This document shows, in pieces, positions 17,036 through 26,346 of a DNA stretch of 64,000 nt. Positions within the stretch are counted from its first letter, which is position 1. Every line of letters begins with the position of its first letter. A program made the position numbers and the translations under genes. The notes under the pieces were generated by a model, which ran no database searches, had not been told where the DNA came from, and saw nothing but the letters and a program-made list of their open reading frames with translations. The DNA comes from an uncultured Clostridia bacterium (GTDB lineage Bacteria; Bacillota; Clostridia; Oscillospirales; Acutalibacteraceae): NCBI GenBank assembly GCA_947170465.1, contig CAMVTS010000003.1, positions 1 to 64,000 on the forward strand, written 5' to 3'.

Positions 17036-19327
17036 TTAATTCTCGTCGTCGCTGAAAAATGAAATCTGGCTGACGATATTGTCAACCGCTTCGTCGGAAA
17101 TGACGTTCGGCTCGTCGAGGTACTTGGAGCGCTTTTCAATGCTGTCGAGCGCGTGCTGCATTTCCTCCCGGGGCGTCAGCGGACGCGGCGGCTGCTGATA
17201 GGTTTCCTCGCTCTGCGGATTCTGAATATCGACGTATTCCTCCGCGGCAGGCTGTTCTGGCACAGCAGGCTCCTCCTCGTTTTCTATCAGGGCAGGCATA
17301 CTGCCGTCGTCAGGCTGTTCTTCGGCGGCTGGCTGGCTCTTGTCCACGCCGAAATCGGGCGCGTCATATTCCTCGTCGATTTCCTCGGCGGCTGCCATAA
17401 TGACCTCGCCGGGCGCGTCAATCTGCTTTTCGCGGCGCGCTTCGGCGACCGCCCGCAGCTCCTCTAAGTGATTGACGGGTTTTTCGACCTTGGGATTCTT
17501 CTCGTCAAAATAGATGTCGTACCACACCAGGAACACATAGACTGTCCAGACGCGGCGGCTGTTGTCCTCCTTGCCGCTGTAGTGCTCGTCGAGCCAGCTC
17601 ACCAGCGCTTCGGTATTGAAGAACTTCTGCGCGGTTTCGCCCAGGAACTTCTTGCGGACAATATTGTAATATTTCTCGTCGCGCAGCCATACCCTGGTCG
17701 GCACCGGAAAACCGAGCTTTTCCTTCTCGGCGGTTTCTTCGGGAAGGTATCCGGCGGCAGCCTTGCGCATGGCGTACTTGGTATTCTGCTTGTTGACGCG
17801 CAGCTCGGACGGCAGTCTGGAAGCAATCTTGAACACCTCTTTGTCAAGGAAGGGCACGCGCAGCTCCAGCGAATTCGCCATGCTCATGCGGTCGGCTTTC
17901 AGGAGAATATCGCCGACCATCCACATGTTGATGTCGAGATACTGCATTTTTGTCACGTCGTCCAGACGGCGGCAGCGGTAGTAGTATTTTTTGGAGTGGG
18001 TATAAGGCTCCGTCGCAATGGACGGGTCTTTGAGAATCGCGCGTTTTTCGCGCAAATCATACATATAGGCGTTGCCGATATAGCGCTCCTCCAGCGGGTC
18101 GCAGGCACGGATTAAATAATCCCTGCCCTTGATGTCGGGCAGCTTGCGGCAGACGGCGCGGATTGCCTTGCGCAGGAAATGCGGCACAATCTTCTGGTAC
18201 ATGCGGAACACGCGCGGGTCGTTGTAGCAGGTGTAGCCGCCAAAGAGCTCGTCGGCGCCCTCGCCGGAGAGCACCACCTTGACATACTGGCTGGCAAGGC
18301 GCGAGACAAAGTACAGCGCGACGCAGGACGGGTCGGCAAGCGGCTGATCCATGTGGTACTGCACCGTGGGCACCGCGTCCCAGAACTCCTCGCTGGAAAT
18401 CAGGTGCGTGTAGTGCTTCACGCCGAGCTTTTCGCTGAGTCCCTCCGCCCAGCTAATTTCGTTGTATTTCTCGCCGAAGTCAAAGCCGACGGTGAAGGTT
18501 TTCTGGTCGGCAAAAAAGGCGGAAACATAGCTGGAATCCACGCCGGAGGACAAGAAGCAGCCGACCTCGACGTCAGCGATTTTATGGGCGCTGACGGAAT
18601 CGGTAAACGCCTTGTCAATCGCGGCAACCGCTTCTTCCTCGGTCATATTCTCGTCGGGCTGGAAGCGCGCCTCAAAATAGCGCGTCGTCTCAACCAGACC
18701 GTCGCGGTACCAGAGATAATGACCGGGCATGAGGCAGAACACATCCTCAAAGAAGGTCTCCGGCGGCACGGCGTACTGGAAGGACAGGTAGGTATCCAGT
18801 GCGCGCTTGTTGAAGCGCTTGACAAATTTCGGGTGCTCCAGGATACTCTTGATTTCACTCGCCCATACGAACTCGCCCTCAATCTGGGTGTAGTGCAGGG
18901 GCTTGATGCCGAAGAAATCACGCGCCAGAAAGACGGACTTGTCCACGGTGTTGTAAATCGCGAAGGCGAACATGCCGCGCAGACGCGTCAGCAAATCCTC
19001 GCGCCATTCCTCAAAGCCGTGCACCAGCACCTCGCTGTCGGAATCGGTCGTGAATTGATGACCGCGCCGGATCAGCTCGCGGCGCAAATCCTTGTAGTTA
19101 TAAATCTCTCCGTTGAAGGTGAGGACAAGCGTTTTGTCCTCGTTGTAAATCGGCTGATGACCTGCCTCCAGGTCAATGATGGACAGGCGGCGGAAGCCCA
19201 TATTCACGGTATCGTCCATGAACATGCCGTCGGAATCAGGTCCGCGGTGGGTGATGACCTCCGTCATTTTTTTCAATACGTCCTCACGGTTTTCCAGCTG
19301 ACCGGTAAAGCCGCAGATACCACACAT
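17036..19327 (-). CDS. asnB: Asparagine synthase (glutamine-hydrolyzing) with an acidic C-terminal extension
   Basis: MCGICGFTG class II amidotransferase start, SGVDSSYV PP-loop; ~140-aa Glu/Pro-rich tail. Confidence 0.93.
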   Translation of the reverse strand: MCGICGFTGQLENREDVLKKMTEVITHRGPDSDGMFMDDTVNMGFRRLSIIDLEAGHQPIYNEDKTLVLTFNGEIYNYKDLRRELIRRGHQFTTDSDSEVLVHGFEEWREDLLTRLRGMFAFAIYNTVDKSVFLARDFFGIKPLHYTQIEGEFVWASEIKSILEHPKFVKRFNKRALDTYLSFQYAVPPETFFEDVFCLMPGHYLWYRDGLVETTRYFEARFQPDENMTEEEAVAAIDKAFTDSVSAHKIADVEVGCFLSSGVDSSYVSAFFADQKTFTVGFDFGEKYNEISWAEGLSEKLGVKHYTHLISSEEFWDAVPTVQYHMDQPLADPSCVALYFVSRLASQYVKVVLSGEGADELFGGYTCYNDPRVFRMYQKIVPHFLRKAIRAVCRKLPDIKGRDYLIRACDPLEERYIGNAYMYDLREKRAILKDPSIATEPYTHSKKYYYRCRRLDDVTKMQYLDINMWMVGDILLKADRMSMANSLELRVPFLDKEVFKIASRLPSELRVNKQNTKYAMRKAAAGYLPEETAEKEKLGFPVPTRVWLRDEKYYNIVRKKFLGETAQKFFNTEALVSWLDEHYSGKEDNSRRVWTVYVFLVWYDIYFDEKNPKVEKPVNHLEELRAVAEARREKQIDAPGEVIMAAAEEIDEEYDAPDFGVDKSQPAAEEQPDDGSMPALIENEEEPAVPEQPAAEEYVDIQNPQSEETYQQPPRPLTPREEMQHALDSIEKRSKYLDEPNVISDEAVDNIVSQISFFSDDEN

Positions 19328-19541
19328 AGCACTCTCCCCTTTCAAGGATTTTCACATATTTATACATTATTTATTGTACCACAATTATATGGATAATTCA
19401 ATAAAATCAGCCGAATTTTCAGACGGCTGACACAAAAAGCTTCAAAGGCTTTTCTTTTTCGGCGATTTTCCAAAAATTCTTGCATGTTTTTGCAGTTTAT
19501 AGTAGAATAAAATTAATTATAATAATATTGGAGCTGATACC

Positions 19542-21446
19542 GTGATACAACGATTTACACTTGGAAATCCGATACAAACCGACGCGGTAACGCATAAAGT
19601 GCCGCCGCTGGATTTTGACCGGCTGCCCATCGCGCACCGGATAGAAAACGGCACGGTGACACTCTCCTTTGAAATGCAGCCGGACGATATCGTCTACGGA
19701 CTGGGAGAAGCGCCCAGAGGCATCAACAAGCGCGGCTGGGTGTATCAGAGCTACTGCAGCGACGACCCCTTTCACACCGAGACCAAGCAGTCGCTCTACG
19801 CGGCGCACAATTTTCTTCTGCACGCCGGAGAGGCCTGTCTCGGCATGTTCCTCGATTTTCCGGCGCGAATCCGCTGGGATATCGGCTACACAAAGGCTGA
19901 CCGGACGGAAATCACCGTCTGCGGCGACAACCTTGACCTCTACCTGATTTCGGGCAATACCCCGCTGGAGATTGTCAGAGAATTCCGAGGTTTAATCGGT
20001 CAGAGCTACATTCCGCCGTTCTGGGCGTTCGGCTTCCAGCAGAGCCGCTGGAGCTATCACAACGCCGTGGCAGTGGACGCGGTGATTGAAAACTACGACA
20101 AGGCGGATATTCCGCTGGACTGCGTGTACCTTGATATCGACTACATGGAGCGCTTCAAGGACTTCACCATCAACAGCGAAGCCTTTCCCGATTTTGAACA
20201 CTACGTTCAGCAGAAAAAAGCGCAGGGCATCCACCTGATTCCGATTATCGACGCCGGAATCAAGAAGGAGGAGGGCTATGCTGTCTATGAAGAAGGCAGA
20301 GACAAGGGCTACTTCTGCAAAAACGCCGACGGCACGGACTTTGAGGGCGGCGTATGGCCGGGTATCGTGGGCTTTCCGGACTTTCTGCGGCAGGACGTGC
20401 GCGCGTGGTTCGGCAGTCAGTACAAAACGCTGACCGACATGGGCATTGACGGCTTCTGGAACGACATGAACGAGCCTGCGATTTTCTACTCTGAAAAGGG
20501 CTTGCAGGACGCGCTTGACAAGGCGGTCGCGCTCAAGGGCAAGAACCTCGACCTCGACAAATTCTTCGGTCTGAAGGACGCGTTCATGGGCTTGTCCAAC
20601 CGTCAGGAGGATTACAGCGCGATTTACCACCGCATAGACGGCAGGCTTGTCAACCATCAGGAAGTTCACAACCTCTACGGCGCGTGCATGACGAGAGCCG
20701 CCGGCGAATATTTTGAAAAAACCTTCGGCAGGGAACAGATTCTGATGTTCTCGCGCGCTTCCTATATCGGCGCGCACCGCAGCAGCGGTATCTGGTTTGG
20801 CGACAACCATTCCTGGTGGTCGCACATTCTGCTCTGTCTGAAAATGCTGCCTTCCGCGAATATGTGCGGCTTCCTCTACTGCGGCGCGGATCTGGGCGGC
20901 TTCAACGAGAACGCCACCCGTGATTTGGTGCTGCGGTTCCTGGCGCTGGGCGTATTCACACCGCTCATGCGCAACCATTCGGCGCTCGGCACACGCGACC
21001 AGGAATGTTACCGGTTTGAACATCCGGAGGACTTCCGCGACGTGATTCAGGTGCGCTACCGCCTGATTCCCTATCTCTACCGCGTTTTCCGCGAGGCGAG
21101 CGAGCAAAACGACATGATATTCCGTCCGCTGTCCTTTGACTATCCCGGCGACAAGCTCGCCAGGGAATGTGAAACCCAGCTCATGCTCGGCAGCGAGTGT
21201 ATGATTGCGCCGGTCTATGAGCAGAACGCCGGCGGCAGAACCGTCTATCTGCCGGAGGACATGACCTTTGTCACCCTGAGCGGCAGCAAGGTGAAAACCC
21301 GGCCGCTTGAAAAAGGCCTGCATTACATCGAAGCAGCGCTCAATGAGGTGCCGCTGTTCATCAAAAAAGGAAAAACCATTCCGCTCTGTCAGCCGGCGCT
21401 GAGAACCGCTCAGCTGCGGACAGACGAGCTGGAATGGATTGGATAA
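19542..21446 (+). CDS. Glycoside hydrolase family 31 (alpha-glucosidase type)
   Basis: GIDGFWNDMNEPAIF nucleophile region. Confidence 0.93.
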   Translation: MIQRFTLGNPIQTDAVTHKVPPLDFDRLPIAHRIENGTVTLSFEMQPDDIVYGLGEAPRGINKRGWVYQSYCSDDPFHTETKQSLYAAHNFLLHAGEACLGMFLDFPARIRWDIGYTKADRTEITVCGDNLDLYLISGNTPLEIVREFRGLIGQSYIPPFWAFGFQQSRWSYHNAVAVDAVIENYDKADIPLDCVYLDIDYMERFKDFTINSEAFPDFEHYVQQKKAQGIHLIPIIDAGIKKEEGYAVYEEGRDKGYFCKNADGTDFEGGVWPGIVGFPDFLRQDVRAWFGSQYKTLTDMGIDGFWNDMNEPAIFYSEKGLQDALDKAVALKGKNLDLDKFFGLKDAFMGLSNRQEDYSAIYHRIDGRLVNHQEVHNLYGACMTRAAGEYFEKTFGREQILMFSRASYIGAHRSSGIWFGDNHSWWSHILLCLKMLPSANMCGFLYCGADLGGFNENATRDLVLRFLALGVFTPLMRNHSALGTRDQECYRFEHPEDFRDVIQVRYRLIPYLYRVFREASEQNDMIFRPLSFDYPGDKLARECETQLMLGSECMIAPVYEQNAGGRTVYLPEDMTFVTLSGSKVKTRPLEKGLHYIEAALNEVPLFIKKGKTIPLCQPALRTAQLRTDELEWIG

Positions 21447-21478
21447 TTCAGAGAAAGAAGAACCCTGATAAATCACAA

Positions 21479-21746
21479 AGGCTGGCTCCAAGAGCCAGCC
21501 CCAGTTTGTCGAAAAACGAATATTTAAAAAAGAAAAATGGCAGAATTTTAGGTTATGCGGTAGGGGCGGACCCATGTGTCCGCCCGAGCTGCGTTTTCCT
21601 ATCTAACCATATCTGCCGTGGAAACGTACGGTTTCCTATCCCGGGCGCACACGCGGGTGCGCCCCTACGATTTTGTCATACTTTATCCTGTAAAAACAAC
21701 ATTTGGACTTTTTCTACAGTCTGAGGCTGGCTCCAAGAGCCAGCCC
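21479..21746. repeat. Terminator-duplicating repeat, family 1, copy 1 (element 21502-21723 plus flanking hairpin duplicates)
   Basis: AGGCTGGCTCCAAGAGCCAGCCC is present at 21479-21501 and again at 21724-21746; the ~222-bp segment between matches the segments at 32663-32884 and 40187-40405. Confidence 0.9.
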
Positions 21747-21782
21747 TTATTTTTTCAATTGCCGCCGTTTTCCAGGCGTTCA

Positions 21783-21939
21783 TACTAATTCCTGATAGAA
21801 AGTAGACTTATATTTTGCGAGGATATTTTTCGCAAGACAAGGCGAAGGACGCGGCAAGGCTGGCGCCTTGCAAGGACGACAACGCAGTATTGCGGAAAAT
21901 AGACCGCAAAGATTGTCTACTTTTTATTAGGTATTAGTA
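21783..21939. mobile_element. 157-bp MITE, family 2, copy A
   Basis: TIR TACTAATTCCTGATAGAAAGTAGAC / GTCTACTTTTTATTAGGTATTAGTA; 3-bp TSD TCA (21780-21782, 21940-21942). Confidence 0.9.
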
Positions 21940-22217
21940 TCAAGCGCCTGCCGGGCAGCTTTCTCGGTTTTGAAAAAATCTTCGACGCTTTTCTCCGGTT
22001 CTATGTAGACCCTCCGATTGTAATAGGAGGACTCTGCCCAGATACCGACACCCTGCTCTGTAAAACAGACCGACATCACCATCAGCTCGTCCAGTGCCGG
22101 ATTGCTGCCGTCAAGCGGCTGAATCACGCGCCAGACGGGTTTGCCAATCTGAAAGAACGACACCATGCGCTCCTTCGGCTCAATGCGGTAGAAGGAAATA
22201 TATTCCTGCTGTTTCAT
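21927..22217 (-). CDS. Hypothetical protein, C-terminus altered by MITE insertion
   Basis: 96 aa; last residues (..ALDTNT) read into the MITE end. Removing the MITE restores ..ALERLENGGN*. Confidence 0.6.
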   Translation of the reverse strand: MKQQEYISFYRIEPKERMVSFFQIGKPVWRVIQPLDGSNPALDELMVMSVCFTEQGVGIWAESSYYNRRVYIEPEKSVEDFFKTEKAARQALDTNT

Positions 22218-22624
22218 TCGCTCAGCTCCCCGATTCCGTAGATATTTTCAATCCGTCCGGTTCCCATGCGGGGATGATCCGGCGGAAAATTCATGTAGCG
22301 CAGTTCGGTGAGCAGCTCCACCGCGTCCTCACGCGTATAGCAGGCAATCGTCCGGTAATCGCGGAGATTGATGTGAAAGACGCCGCGGCTTTTCATACAG
22401 CGCAGGGCTTCCTCTCTGGTGGAGCCGCCCTGAACGCTGTCAAACAGCAGCTCCAGCGTCACATTGTCGGGAAACCGGTAGCCGTGCAGATTATATGCCA
22501 TCAACGTACGGCGGACGATATACAGATTGCCGGTGAGCTTGTCCGCCTCGATAAGATAGACGTCGGTGCCGAGGTCGTCCACCGGATAACAGCAGTCGCC
22601 GAGCTTCAGAATTGCTTTTGCCAT
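22214..22624 (-). CDS. Hypothetical protein
   Basis: 136-aa ORF overlapping the next gene by 4 nt. Confidence 0.6.
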   Translation of the reverse strand: MAKAILKLGDCCYPVDDLGTDVYLIEADKLTGNLYIVRRTLMAYNLHGYRFPDNVTLELLFDSVQGGSTREEALRCMKSRGVFHINLRDYRTIACYTREDAVELLTELRYMNFPPDHPRMGTGRIENIYGIGELSE

Positions 22625-22677
22625 AAGTTCTCCTTCGGGAAAGCGCAGGGTTCAGCCAAAGCTGAACCCTGTAACAT

Positions 22678-24360
22678 TTATAACTCTACATTAAATAGGT
22701 TGCGCATGTGGTTGATTAAGTCCTCGGAGGTCGCGTTGATCAGCGAGGCTTCATTGATACCGCTGAGCCGCTTGAGCTCCCTTGTCGCCGTGGAATCGTC
22801 GCTGAGGTTGTAGCCGATGGTATAGACCGGAATTTTGAGGCCGCCGACAATCGGCGCCACCCTGTCAAGGCTGTAGCCGCGGTTCTGAGCGCCGTCAGAG
22901 AGCAGGAACAGCATCATCTTGGCGTTGGGAATTTCCTCTTTCTTGTCCATCATCATCTTGAGCGCAATCAGCACCGCGTCGTAGGTAGCGGTGTTGCCCT
23001 CGATATCCAGCGCCTTGACCGCGCCGGAGAAATACGCGCGCTGTTCGTCGTCAAACTTCTTGATGGGCAGGTTGACATGCACGTTGTCCGCATAGGAAAT
23101 CAGACCGATATAGTTGTCGGAGCTGATGTAGGACGAGGTGGCGAGCAGGCTCTCCTTCAGCGAATTGATGGGCGTGCCCGCCATACTGCCGGAGATGTCC
23201 GCGATAAAGACCGCGATAATCGGCTGACCGCCGTCCTTGCTCTGCTTCCAGATTTTCTGGGCGGCGAGGTAGCCTGCGCCGTCCAGTCCGCTGGGCTGGC
23301 TCTTGTAATCATTGTGCAGGTTGAAGCCGCGCTTGTCGGCAAGCGCCTGGGATTCGCTGTTCCGGCAGAACTCAGCAAAGAGCTTTGCCGCCTCCTGCTT
23401 TTCCTGAGACGCGTAGTCAAAGGTGTACAGCGGATGGTCGTGACGGATGCCTGCCGGCGTGTAGACGTAGTTTTTCAGCTCCGGCGTGTTGCGGTACGCC
23501 TGTTCCTCCATGACCATCGCCTTGATGATGCCCTTGGAAGCCTGGTCGCGGAGTACGCTGGTGGTATAGGCAACCGGCGGCGACTGCTTCTGATAGTCGA
23601 GCAGCTTCTGCTGTGCCGTTTCGGACAGCGGGTCGCTGCTGTCAAAGGCGTGGAGCATGGCGGTCAGGATATTGAGACCGGTGGAGGAGGTGTAGGGATT
23701 GGTGTAGGCAAAGGTCAGGTCGCCTGCGATGGAGGCTTCCAGCACGTTCTTGAGCGTGACCTCCTTGTACTTCTCCACAAAGGTGTCGTAGGTATTCTTT
23801 TCCATCAGGATTCCGGCGGTGTTGCCGGCGATTCTGTCGGCGATTTTGCGCACGCTCACACCCTTGGCGCTGAGCATTTCGCCCCACGCGTCCGAGCTGG
23901 GCGCGTAGACGTCAGGGCGGTAGTCGCTCTCGGTCATGTAGGTGAGCACCTCGCCGGAGGTGATTTTTCTCACCGTCACGCTGACGCTTTTGCCGCCTAT
24001 GGTTGCGCCGGACTTGTTGAAGTTTTCGGCAACCCGGTTCATCCAGTCGTCGGGCGCGGCGCTGCTCATTTCAGTTGCGGCGGCAACCTCAATATTGATA
24101 CTGCCGCTTCCCTGCACCGTCAGCGGAAAGGTGTCGATATTGGCGAGGGTTTTGGAAACCTCGTCGTTTTTGTAGATGTCGAGCTGAGGCTTGACATTGT
24201 CCGTCTGAATCTGATCCTGAAAGGCGTTGAGCTCCTTGATGGCTTCGTCATAGGTATAGACCTTTTCGTTGCCGGATTCGTATTTGGTACATCCCGATAC
24301 CACTCCCGCGAGCAGTACAAGGGACAGCAAACCGCAGATAATTCTCTTAATTTTTTTCAT
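22678..24360 (-). CDS. Lipoprotein with N-terminal solute-binding-like region and C-terminal von Willebrand A domain
   Basis: Lipobox LLAGVVSGC; MIDAS-like FIADISGSMAG. Confidence 0.85.
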   Translation of the reverse strand: MKKIKRIICGLLSLVLLAGVVSGCTKYESGNEKVYTYDEAIKELNAFQDQIQTDNVKPQLDIYKNDEVSKTLANIDTFPLTVQGSGSINIEVAAATEMSSAAPDDWMNRVAENFNKSGATIGGKSVSVTVRKITSGEVLTYMTESDYRPDVYAPSSDAWGEMLSAKGVSVRKIADRIAGNTAGILMEKNTYDTFVEKYKEVTLKNVLEASIAGDLTFAYTNPYTSSTGLNILTAMLHAFDSSDPLSETAQQKLLDYQKQSPPVAYTTSVLRDQASKGIIKAMVMEEQAYRNTPELKNYVYTPAGIRHDHPLYTFDYASQEKQEAAKLFAEFCRNSESQALADKRGFNLHNDYKSQPSGLDGAGYLAAQKIWKQSKDGGQPIIAVFIADISGSMAGTPINSLKESLLATSSYISSDNYIGLISYADNVHVNLPIKKFDDEQRAYFSGAVKALDIEGNTATYDAVLIALKMMMDKKEEIPNAKMMLFLLSDGAQNRGYSLDRVAPIVGGLKIPVYTIGYNLSDDSTATRELKRLSGINEASLINATSEDLINHMRNLFNVEL

Positions 24361-25096
24361 TGCTTCCTCCTGTGGATGCCTTCATAATCTTGAGCCACGC
24401 GTCAAGCTCCCGACGGTCGCTGACGCCGTTGCGGTTGTAGTTGTTGATGTAAGCGACGGAATAACGCAGCAGCGTTGCCACCGCGCCAAGCTCCTCCTCG
24501 TTGTCGGCAAGAGAGCCGGTGATGATGCTCTGATCCAGCTCATTGACGTCCTTGTCGGTGTCCTCAATCAAGATGCAGCAGTTGATGATGTTGCGGATAT
24601 TGCGGCACATGCGGCGCTCACTCTGGTCGAGAATCTCAATGGTGTCCTCCAGATAAATCGCCTCGTTCGCCTGCAAAAGCGCCCTGTGGCGCGCCTGGTA
24701 GGTATCCATGCGGTCAAGCTGCTCAATGCAGCGGTCAACCAGCTGGCTGAGGTTGGGGTTGTTGCGCCGCAGCTGTTCGAGCCGCACCCTGGTTTTCTCG
24801 GGATTGAGGCTGTCGTGCGCGTAATCCGTAAAATTCTTTCTGTCCTTTTCGCGGTCGGATTCCAGCAAGCGCCGGTCGTTCTGCAGGCGGATTTTTCCGG
24901 CAACCGCCGGTATGGCGCCGCCGAGGAACGTTGCCGCGCCGACGCCGGCAATCACATAGGAGAGTACCGAGAGCATGTTCAGCGCCCTCACGCCGATAGC
25001 GACCATCATGGCTGAGGTCGCGAAATGCGTCGCCGCTACGCCGGCAAGTCCGATGACAGCCAGCGCCGCGCCGATGATTCTGAGCGCTTTTAACAT
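24347..25096 (-). CDS. XpaC-like membrane protein
   Basis: Two N-terminal TM segments, coiled-coil C-terminus, next to telA as for xpaC-yaaN in Bacillus; homology not verified. Confidence 0.45.
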   Translation of the reverse strand: MLKALRIIGAALAVIGLAGVAATHFATSAMMVAIGVRALNMLSVLSYVIAGVGAATFLGGAIPAVAGKIRLQNDRRLLESDREKDRKNFTDYAHDSLNPEKTRVRLEQLRRNNPNLSQLVDRCIEQLDRMDTYQARHRALLQANEAIYLEDTIEILDQSERRMCRNIRNIINCCILIEDTDKDVNELDQSIITGSLADNEEELGAVATLLRYSVAYINNYNRNGVSDRRELDAWLKIMKASTGGSNEKN

Positions 25097-25123
25097 GATT
25101 TTGCACCTCCTCTGCTGTGATTT

Positions 25124-26263
25124 TTACTGTCCGTTCGCGGCGGACAGAATGCCCTGCACCAGCTCGCGCTCGGAATTGGCAATGACAGCGACAGCCGCTT
25201 TGCGGTCCTGCGCGCCCTTCTGCTCAATCGCGATGTAGTCGAGCACCGCGCCGGTGATTTCCTTATTGACGTAATCAATGGTTTCAATGTCGATAATGCT
25301 GCGCTGTGAAGCCTTGGCGGATTCGACCACGCCGGTGTGGAACTGCGCCGCCTGCTCACGGAGCATACGGTTTGTCAGATCGTCCACCGCGTTCGCGGCG
25401 TTCGCCGCCTGCAGGTTGTTCTGAATCGCGATTGCCATGGCGATTTTCTTGCGCCAGAGCGGCATGGTGTTGACAATACTGCTCTGCAGCTTAATCACCA
25501 TATCCTCGTCGTTGTGCTGCAGCATTTTAATCTGCGGCGCCGATTGCAGACAGCTTGTCCGCGTCAGGCGCAGGTTGTGAATCTGCTTTTCAAACTGGTC
25601 GAGCGTCTTGGCAAAGTTGTCCGCAATCATCGCGTCCTCCGGCAGTCCGGTTTCCTGCGCTCTGCGGTACAGCTCCTGCAGCTCGCCGGTTCTGGCGCGC
25701 TCCAGCGCGATTTCCGCCGCCTGAATATACATGGTCAGCGCCTTGAAGGTTTCCCAGTTCTCCTCATAGAGCGCTTCGAGCATGGCGATATCCTTCTGCA
25801 AGCCGAGCTTGTGACCTTCGAGCTGCTTTTCGATACGCTCCAAGGTCTTTTCGACGCTCTCGTTGCGCGCCTGAATACTCTTGGCGGAGACTCTCAGCTT
25901 TTTGAGCAGTCCGGACAAAAATCCGCCATGATCCTTTCCGCCTTCCATGCCGTCCATGGCGACGACCATCTGCACCAGCAGGTCGCTGACCTCGCCGGTG
26001 TTCTTGGTTTTGACGTCCTGCAGAGTCTTGGTCGCGATTGCCGCGCTCTGCTTCTGCACCGTCGCGCCGTAATTGGTGACGATTTCGGGCTTGTGCAAAT
26101 CAATGCGTGCCGCGAACGCCTCTACCTGTTCTCTCTCCTCCGGAGAAAGCTGTTCTACCTGGCTGAGCACCTGCTCCGCCGTAACGACAGGCTTATCGGA
26201 TTGGGGCGCTGCCGGAGCCTCGGGGGCGTCGGCGCCGTCAAGTACTAATTTGATTTCAGACAT
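25124..26263 (-). CDS. TelA/KlaA family toxic anion resistance protein
   Basis: 379 aa; TelA-like middle and C-terminal regions (QIKMLQHNDEDMVIKLQSSIVNTMPLWRKKIAMAI). Confidence 0.88.
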   Translation of the reverse strand: MSEIKLVLDGADAPEAPAAPQSDKPVVTAEQVLSQVEQLSPEEREQVEAFAARIDLHKPEIVTNYGATVQKQSAAIATKTLQDVKTKNTGEVSDLLVQMVVAMDGMEGGKDHGGFLSGLLKKLRVSAKSIQARNESVEKTLERIEKQLEGHKLGLQKDIAMLEALYEENWETFKALTMYIQAAEIALERARTGELQELYRRAQETGLPEDAMIADNFAKTLDQFEKQIHNLRLTRTSCLQSAPQIKMLQHNDEDMVIKLQSSIVNTMPLWRKKIAMAIAIQNNLQAANAANAVDDLTNRMLREQAAQFHTGVVESAKASQRSIIDIETIDYVNKEITGAVLDYIAIEQKGAQDRKAAVAVIANSERELVQGILSAANGQ

Positions 26264-26346
26264 AGGAAACCCTTCTTTCTGTTTTTGTTTTCAATGTATA
26301 TAACATCAATGCCCCGTCTTTTTTCGGGGACTTCGTTAAATTTTTA

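Noticed and set aside
19992-21575. 527-aa minus-strand ORF opposite the GH31 gene
   Set aside because: Shadow ORF of GH31; no recognisable domain.
21576-21788. Recurring ORF MSARAAFSYLTISAVETYGFLSRAHTRVRPYDFVILYPVKTTF (also at 32736-32918 and 40079-40333)
   Set aside because: Lies wholly in the palindromic family-1 repeat; length beyond the core varies with flank and there is no ribosome-binding site. Treated as non-coding.
23077-24387. 436-aa + strand ORF opposite the VWA lipoprotein
   Set aside because: Shadow ORF; the minus strand has a signal peptide, lipobox and MIDAS motif.
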